Part shown: in pieces, positions 58,575 through 64,000 of the stretch | Layout of the letters: each line of letters opens with the position of its first letter | How positions within the stretch are numbered: position 1 is the stretch's first letter | Notes under the pieces: model-generated | What the model saw: only the letters and a program-made list of their open reading frames with translations | Told to the model about the DNA's origin: nothing | The model's database searches: none | Assembly: GCF_034190915.1 (NCBI RefSeq) | Contig: NW_026947486.1 | Location: forward strand, 80,518,044 to 80,582,043 | Source: Cavia porcellus | Taxonomy: Eukaryota > Chordata > Mammalia > Rodentia > Caviidae | Reading direction: 5' to 3' | DNA: 64,000 nt | Made by a program: the position numbers and the translations under genes

Positions 58575-58690
58575 AATATCTGAATTCTAGTCTTGCCTAT
58601 GCTGCACACTAGCTAGTTACTTCAGTTAAGTCACTCTTCTAAAGGTCATGAGTTTTCATCTGTAAAATAAAGTAACTAGACTGGAGATTT
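58575..58690 (+). repeat. MIR fragment
   Basis: 'cttgcctatgctgcacacta', 'cttcagttaagtcactcttc' and 'gttttcatctgtaaaataaa' are the forward MIR core. Confidence 0.7.
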
Positions 58691-58803
58691 TAAAATCCTT
58701 TTCAAATTTGAGTTTGTGCTTTGGGAATTCTTAGTTCTTAAGGCCTAGAGTAATTAAGGCCTTGAAGATCTAGGGCTTAGAAGGGAACAAGAAAGGAGCA
58801 GAA

Positions 58804-58905
58804 TCTGGGCATGGTCTCGCATGGCTGTAATCTCAGCACTCTGTGAGGCTGAGGCGGAAGGATGACAAGTTTGAGCCCAGTCTAGGCAACTTAGATCTTA
58901 GTGTC
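58804..58905 (+). repeat. Composite SINE, head half (split by LTR)
   Basis: B1-type head 'tgtaatctcagcactctgtg' and 'aggctgaggcggaaggatga'. The body resumes at 59,297 on the other side of the inserted LTR. Confidence 0.75.
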
Positions 58906-59296
58906 TTAGTCATTTTCTTGTCACTGAGCTGCAGTACTTGACATCCACAACTTATGGAAGGAAAGGTTTATTTTGGCTCACGTTTCAGTCTGTAGTCAGC
59001 TGGCTACAAGGCAGGATGGCATAGCAGAGGGGCATGGCAGAGGTGAACTGCTCATCACACAGCATCCATAAGCAGATAAAGTCAAAAGGGGAGCCAGGAA
59101 GGAAGATCCACCAGGCTACTCCCCCAGTCACCTACCTCCTCTGACTGGAATCCACCTCTCAGCACCACTCTTGGCTATTAACCCATCAGTGCATGATTCC
59201 AAGGATGATTATCACGCCCTCATGACTCAATCTAAAAAGCTCCACCTGTGAGTACATGAAGCTTTGGGGGGACATCTAGATATAAACCATTACAAT
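58906..59296 (-). mobile_element. MaLR-type LTR inserted into a composite SINE
   Basis: Reversed LTR: 'gtcttagtcattttcttgtc', 'ggaaaggtttattttggctc', 'tttggggggacatctagata', 'taaaccattaca'. The SINE head lies to the left and its body ('acaagaccctgtctcaaaat') to the right, so this LTR is younger than that SINE. Confidence 0.75.
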
Positions 59297-59395
59297 TAAC
59301 AAGACCCTGTCTCAAAATTTAAGTAAAAAAGTGGGAATGTAGCTCAATGTGGGAAGGCCCTGGGTTCAATTCCTAGTACCACAGAAAAAGACAGA
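59297..59395 (+). repeat. Composite SINE, ID body half
   Basis: 'gtgggaatgtagctcaatgt', 'ccctgggttcaattcctagt' and A-rich tail; continuation of 58,804-58,905. Confidence 0.75.
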
Positions 59396-59649
59396 AATGT
59401 CAAAGGGACACAGAAGCCCAGCTTGAAGAGATTCCTCTTCTCGACACAGGGGAATGGATAGAACATGCAGATATGGGCACAGGAAGGCTGGGTCCGCTTT
59501 CCTTTCCACAGGAGGGAGGCATGAAGCAACCATGGAGTTTTCTACTGTTGCGTTGTATTCCCTGTCCCCTCTCTTCCTTACCATCAAAGGCCTGCACACC
59601 TGGACACAGTGAGATGGTGATTTGTGGCAATAAGAGGCGCCTCATCTCC

Positions 59650-59812
59650 TTGGAGGTAGCACTCTGGAAGACTGAAGGGAGAGGATCACAAGTTCCAGCA
59701 AGTTCCAGACTGAACAACCTAATGACTTAATGAGACCCTGTTTAGAATTTTAAAAGGGCTTGGGATGTAATGCAAAGACCCTGTGTTCAATCACCACAAT
59801 CTTAGAAGAAAA
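59650..59812 (+). repeat. Composite B1/ID SINE, 5'-truncated
   Basis: 'ggaggtagcactctggaaga', 'atgagaccctgtttagaatt', then 'gggcttgggatgtaatgcaa' and 'ctgtgttcaatcacc'. Confidence 0.6.
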
Positions 59813-59859
59813 GAGGGCCTCCCATTTTTGTGTGACATGGCAAGTGTATGGATCTGAGC

Positions 59860-60540
59860 AGCCGTAACAGAAAGTCAGTGAAGGAGACAGTAATCCAAAC
59901 TGAAACGACAAAATAACATAAAATAGCTGCAGTGGGAAGGATGAATTGGAAAGGACAAGAGAAGGCCCAGGAGAGCAGTAAGAGGTGGCTGCAGTGATAC
60001 ATGCATGAAATGATAGTAGGATGCACTAAGGAGACAGCAGTGACGGTGTAGAGAAGCAGACGGATCTGAGAAATACCACAGTTAGAATATAAAATGGGTA
60101 AGACTTGCTAATTGATTGGATAGGGCAGTAAGGATGGTGAATTGAAGGAATCTCAGGCTTTTAGCTTGGGACATCTGGCTGAATGGTGGAGCTATTTACT
60201 GAGAATAGAAATACAAGAAGGGCTGGATGTGTAGCTCAGTGGTACATCATTTTTTAGCATGCCTGAGGCCCTAGATAGATTACACCCCAGTACCACAAAG
60301 TAAGACAAAAAATAATAAAGATAATAAATTTGACCCCAAAAGGAGAAAGTCAGTAGTGAGTTCTAGGTGGCTCGAGTATTTGTATGGACAGTCTAGGTGG
60401 GCAGTACTACTCCAGTAAGCAGTTGAGTGCTCTGAGACTAAAGATAAAGATTTAGGAGTCATTTGCCTAGAGGTGGTGCTTACAGCCGTGGCTGTGGTAG
60501 AATTTCCAAGAATACAGCTATAAATTCAAGAAGACAAAAA
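59860..60540. repeat. Ancient mammalian interspersed repeat with SINE insertion
   Basis: 'acagtaatccaaactgaaac', 'gctgaatggtggagctattt' and 'tagatttaggagtcatttgc'-like phrases belong to the same old type as 22,300. Interrupted by an ID-like SINE at 60,218. Name not assigned. Confidence 0.45.
60218..60320 (+). repeat. ID-like SINE, old
   Basis: 'gggctggatgtgtagctcag', 'gcatgcctgaggccctagat', 'acaccccagtaccac' and A-rich tail. Confidence 0.75.
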
Positions 60541-60989
60541 GTTGCTGGTTATCAGTGCCTAATATTGCCCAAAAACATAGTAAGAAAATGGCTCAGAAAT
60601 ACCCATTTTATTTGGCAGTTAGGAGGTCACTTTATGTGATACATTTTGTTGCTCAAAAATGTGTGGAATATCTAAGGATGCTGAGGATACAGTGGCAACC
60701 AAATAGACAAAACTTCTGTTTCCATAGAGCTGAAGTTGGGGCAACAAAAGACAGTTTTTTAAAAACAAATTATACCAGATATTAAGAAGTGGTGAGTACT
60801 CTAGAGAAAATAAAAGCAGGAAAAGATCTAGGCCTGCTCAGGTTCAGTGAAGTGGAGAAATTGAGGCAGATGCTAGATTGCAAATAGTAGAGCATTGAAT
60901 GAGAGAGAGGTAAGGAGCCTGAGGCAACTGTTCTAATAAGCACAGATAAAAGAGGAATGAGATGTCCTCCCACAGGGGAGTGGACAAAA

Positions 60990-61385
60990 TAATTATGGTA
61001 TAGCCAGTGAGCAATAAGAACAGCCAAACTCGGGATGAACACACATGGATAAATCTCAAAGGCATTAAGCCAAGTGAAAGAAGCCAGTCTTAAAAGGTTG
61101 TATTTCCCTGTATATGATATTCTCACAAGAAAAAATGACAGGAAAGGGGAACACATGGGGAGCTTTCTGGGGTGGAAGTAGGGAAAGTATTGACTACAAA
61201 GGAGCACCCTGTGAGAATTTTGGGGCCCACTGGACAGTTCTGTATCTTCCTTGTGGTGGTAATCTCTCAAATCAATACAAATATTCAAACTCCTAGAACA
61301 AACAAGGGGTTGTGTGTTAATTTGGGAATGAGACAATGGGAAGTATCTGAAGGATTAATGGTAGGAGTTATTTTTGAAATGAGAA
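60990..61385 (+). mobile_element. Ancient L1M 3' fragment
   Basis: 'attatggtatagccagtgag', 'acatggataaatctcaaagg', 'caagtgaaagaagccagtct', 'tgtggtggtaatctctcaaa'. This is the 3' UTR of an old L1M. The long open frame on the opposite strand is a by-product. Confidence 0.75.
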
Positions 61386-61511
61386 GAACTTAAATTTATT
61401 CATTTGCTCAGGAAGATGGGCAGGTCTCTTGGGAAAGGTGCTCAAAAATTCAAAGGAATGAGACCCAAAGCACCTCTGGGTGGGAGACTTTCGTGAAAAG
61501 AAGCAGGATTG

Positions 61512-61700
61512 AGGGCCTGGCTGAGACCATGGTGCATACCTATAATCCCAGCTACTAAAAAGGCTGAAGCAGGAAAATGGCAAGTTGGAGTCCCCCCTGG
61601 GTAAGTTAGCCTGCCTCAAAATAAAAATAAAAAAGGGCTGGGGATGGAGCTGAATGCTTCATGAATTTAGTCCCTGGTAGTGCCAAAAGAAAGAAAAACA
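61512..61700 (+). repeat. Composite B1/ID SINE
   Basis: 'atacctataatcccagctac', 'ggctgaagcaggaaaatggc', then 'ggctggggatggagctgaat' and 'ttagtccctgg', with an 'aaaagaaagaaaaac' tail. Confidence 0.8.
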
Positions 61701-61797
61701 GGGCTGGGGATTTAGCTCAGCAGCGTAAGAACCTGCCTTGCAAGCAGGCAGTCATGAGTTCGATTCCCGGTACCGATAACAACAAAAAAAAAAAATG
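61701..61797 (+). repeat. Young ID-like SINE with perfect 16-bp target duplication
   Basis: 'gggctggggatttagctcag', 'cctgccttgcaagcaggcag', 'gttcgattcccggtaccgat'. 'aaaagaaagaaaaaca' at 61,685-61,700 repeats exactly at 61,798-61,813. Inserted into the A-rich tail of the composite SINE. Confidence 0.93.
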
Positions 61798-62479
61798 AAA
61801 AGAAAGAAAAACAAAAGTTTGAGTCTTCTGGTTTCTCCATGCTCAAGGAGGACAAGTCAGCCACCTACACGTAGAGGAAGTTAGTGGAGGGAGGAGTGAT
61901 AAAGTTTGGCAAAGCTGTTGTGAGGAATGGGAAAGGGTGCTTTGCAGGCCTGCTCTGTAGTCCAAGGGGCAGCCAAGATCAGAGGCTCTGAAGCTTCCAA
62001 TGTCCCCATCTTCCTCTGTGTATTCAGCAGCAGCAGTGTGGAGCACAGAAGGAGTTTCGATGGGTGGGGATCAGCCGAAGGACAAGCTCCACTCCTGAAA
62101 GCTATCTATCTGCAAGGGGATAGAGAACAAATAATGTCAATTTTATAGAGAGATGATATGTTGATTTTTTAGCATTTTGAGAGTAGGTGCCAAAGAAAAG
62201 CTACACAAATAAAAAAGGAACATAAGACCAATGGAGCTCTCACAGCCTAGAGATAAAGGAGTAGGCAAGTGACCAGAGGGGTTAATTTTCTCCAAAATAT
62301 GTGACAAGTACAAATTCAGAGTGAAATAGCTGGGTAGATGAGAACCCTGATTAGAAGAGTCTGCTGTGTAAGATTGCCGAAGTGGGCATGAGGGGAACTA
62401 GTGAGTACAGAGAGGAAGTCAAATGACAGTGTACTCTCAACTTGTTACAGATTTTCTCCCTCAGGGCTCTTGTCCTGAA

Positions 62480-62810
62480 GATGACAAAGAATGAAGTCAG
62501 CAGTCACAGCACTGGGGAACCAGCCAAGTGTAGTTTATTAGGAAGAACAAAGAAAAGCTGACAAAGAGGGGCTCTAAGGAAGGGTACCGCCGAGACACTT
62601 AAGTTTGGGGCTTACATACATGCACACTTCAACAGGCACTGTTGGTGGGCCGCAAAAATGAAACTGTGGTTACCGCTTTTGCTAGACCTCTGACGTCAGA
62701 AGGCAGACTTTCCTTGCGCTCTAACTTCTGGGAGTTTGTCTCAGGTTACTCAGTCTCTTGTCTTTAATTGACTACTGTCCCTCTGTCTCCTAGTCTCAGA
62801 CATACTAGTA
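62480..62810 (-). mobile_element. Possible LTR fragment
   Basis: 'agtgtagtttattaggaaga' would be an AATAAA-bearing LTR end on the - strand, followed by GC-richer sequence. No second LTR or boundary seen; speculative. Confidence 0.25.
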
Positions 62811-62869
62811 ATTAATAGCAATCGTAGCTCTTAGGTATTGATCCTACTGCATGGCTGACATGCCGAATG

Positions 62870-63055
62870 CTTCACATTGAATTTTCATAGAAGCCCCATG
62901 AAGTAGGTGTTGTTTCCATTTTCTTACTAGGGAAATTGAGGCTCGAGAAGATTACATAAGTTGCCTGGGAACACATAGCCAGTAAGCAAGGAAGCCGCGG
63001 GCTAGAACTTGACCTGTCCAACCGTAAAGTTATGCTCTTATTGTTATTCAATGTC
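62870..63055 (-). repeat. MIR
   Basis: 'gcttcacattgaattttcat', 'tactagggaaattgaggctc', 'acatagccagtaagcaagga' are a reversed MIR of near full length. Confidence 0.75.
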
Positions 63056-64000
63056 TCTCCTACAGGGCAGATCCTTGTTCCACTGCCATAGAACACTATA
63101 GATGTTTCACAATCAGCCAAACTACTGTATGCGCACAGCCTATTGTAAACCAAACGCCACTCCTGAAAGCCAGCTGTAAAGGGATGTCCCCCACAGGGTG
63201 GACAAATAGTGCTGATTTTACAGATAGTGTAGTGAAAAGTCAGTTTGTCTGATGATAGAATTCCTTTTCTAATGGAAAAAAACCAGTTACCTTCAGAGAT
63301 AGAGCCTTCTGACAATAACGAGATTCAGTCAGGATAGTTTTGGGGTTGGAGTGAGGTTTGTGAACTGGCTGAAAGAGGGGGCGGACAAAGTGACTTAATG
63401 GTGAGGATCACTGAATTTGAAGACCAACTGCCGGGATAGTATGGGGTGTCTTAAATGTTCCCTGACAGGATAATGAGGCTGGGCAAGAGTGAGCCAGCAG
63501 GTGTCACAGCCTTCAGTCAAGGTGGAAGAGTGGCCAGGAGGTCAGTAGATGTAGCAGGACAAAGTGTGAGTGACAGGAGCCCCCAGTTGAGGGCTAATTG
63601 TCATGAGAGTGAAGGAGTAGGGGTCTGGGAAGAGCAATGGGGAGCTAGAAGAGTGCCATGATTGCTCTGCTTCCCACCAGTGACATCTGTCATGTGGGAA
63701 TAAGCGGGCGCCATCTGCTGTAGTAACTTCCCAGTGGAGGGAGCAGTTAAGACAGAGACAGGAGGGCACTGAAGTTGATTAAGGGCATAGGAGTATTACC
63801 ATGCATGGAAGGTGTAGGCTGGAATGGAGTGGAAGTACAGAATCAAGCCTTCTGAATTCTTGCTTCCTTCTTGGCAAAATAAACCACACATAAATGAACA
63901 AGGCACCATGGTTTTATTGATACTCATTCTAAACCCATGGGCCAGGAAGAACACTATGGCAGCCATTCTTTGCCATTTTAACTCAGCCGGGAACATAACA

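Larger units (their letters stand above)
38979..64000 (+). other. SLC25A43: Apparent SLC25A43 intron 3 (continues past the window)
   Basis: At least 25 kb without a recognisable next exon. I looked for the final third of the carrier (a segment coding the end of repeat 3, with L-W-N-G and P-Y-F-G type motifs) and did not see it, but a short exon is easy to miss by eye. Its repeats are listed separately. Stretches with no element I can name: 42,603-43,190, 45,361-48,175 (except a CA repeat), 48,371-49,577, 51,560-52,750, 52,940-54,420, 56,500-57,845 and 63,060-64,000. Confidence 0.65.

Noticed and set aside
60782..61336. A 184-codon open frame on the - strand
   Set aside because: It is antisense to a recognisable L1M 3' UTR (60,990-61,385) and runs into unrelated sequence; no protein family resemblance.
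1..64000. CRISPR array, bacterial operon or integrated bacterial DNA
   Set aside because: No regular spacer-repeat arrays; gene structure and repeats are entirely mammalian.
63840..64000. Possible LTR or processed pseudogene starting at the right edge
   Set aside because: Only 'ggttttattgatactcattc' hints at a reversed polyadenylation signal; too little sequence remains to judge.

Overview
This is a mammalian window, almost certainly rodent. The evidence is a young tRNA-derived ID-like SINE family, dimeric SINEs with an Alu/B1-type (7SL) head joined to an ID-type body (the B1-dID architecture known from squirrel-related rodents), abundant L1, MaLR-type LTRs and MIR. I cannot name the species; the head-dimer SINEs point to the squirrel/beaver side of the rodents rather than mouse or rat. 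The only recognised protein-coding gene is SLC25A43, a mitochondrial-carrier-family gene that is X-linked in human. The window is therefore probably X-chromosomal, which fits the heavy L1 load.

Layout. 1-8.1 kb: old repeats, then a 3.2-kb LINE-1 derivative that carries ORF1 but no ORF2 (half-L1 / HAL1 type), then two 5'-truncated L1 ORF2/3' ends peppered with ID SINEs. 8.3-19.4 kb: one long L1 (5' UTR, ORF1, ORF2) split inside ORF2 by a decayed class I endogenous retrovirus at 11,989-17,105, with two LTRs and a 5-bp target duplication. 19.4-26.7 kb: SINEs, LTRs, a tail-only HAL1 insertion, and an L1 3' UTR built from a 151-bp tandem repeat. 26.7-28.8 kb: a decayed piggyBac transposase whose C-terminal cysteine-rich end and 3' flank occur three times in tandem. 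29.8-39.0 kb: CpG island and coding exons 1-3 of SLC25A43 on the + strand. 39.0 kb to the end: apparently intron 3 of SLC25A43, holding a second complete HAL1-type element (39,491-42,586, - strand, perfect 16-bp target duplication), ancient L1M, MIR, MaLR, a Tigger-like DNA element and composite SINEs. The last coding exons of SLC25A43 were not found and should lie to the right.

Most noteworthy: a lineage-specific ORF1-only LINE family with four copies here (two near full length, two tail-only). Its non-coding tail has repeat cores at the same 151-bp spacing as an ordinary L1 3' UTR in the same window. This suggests how an element without reverse transcriptase could be mobilised by L1. Second is the piggyBac relic with three copies of its zinc-binding 3' end.
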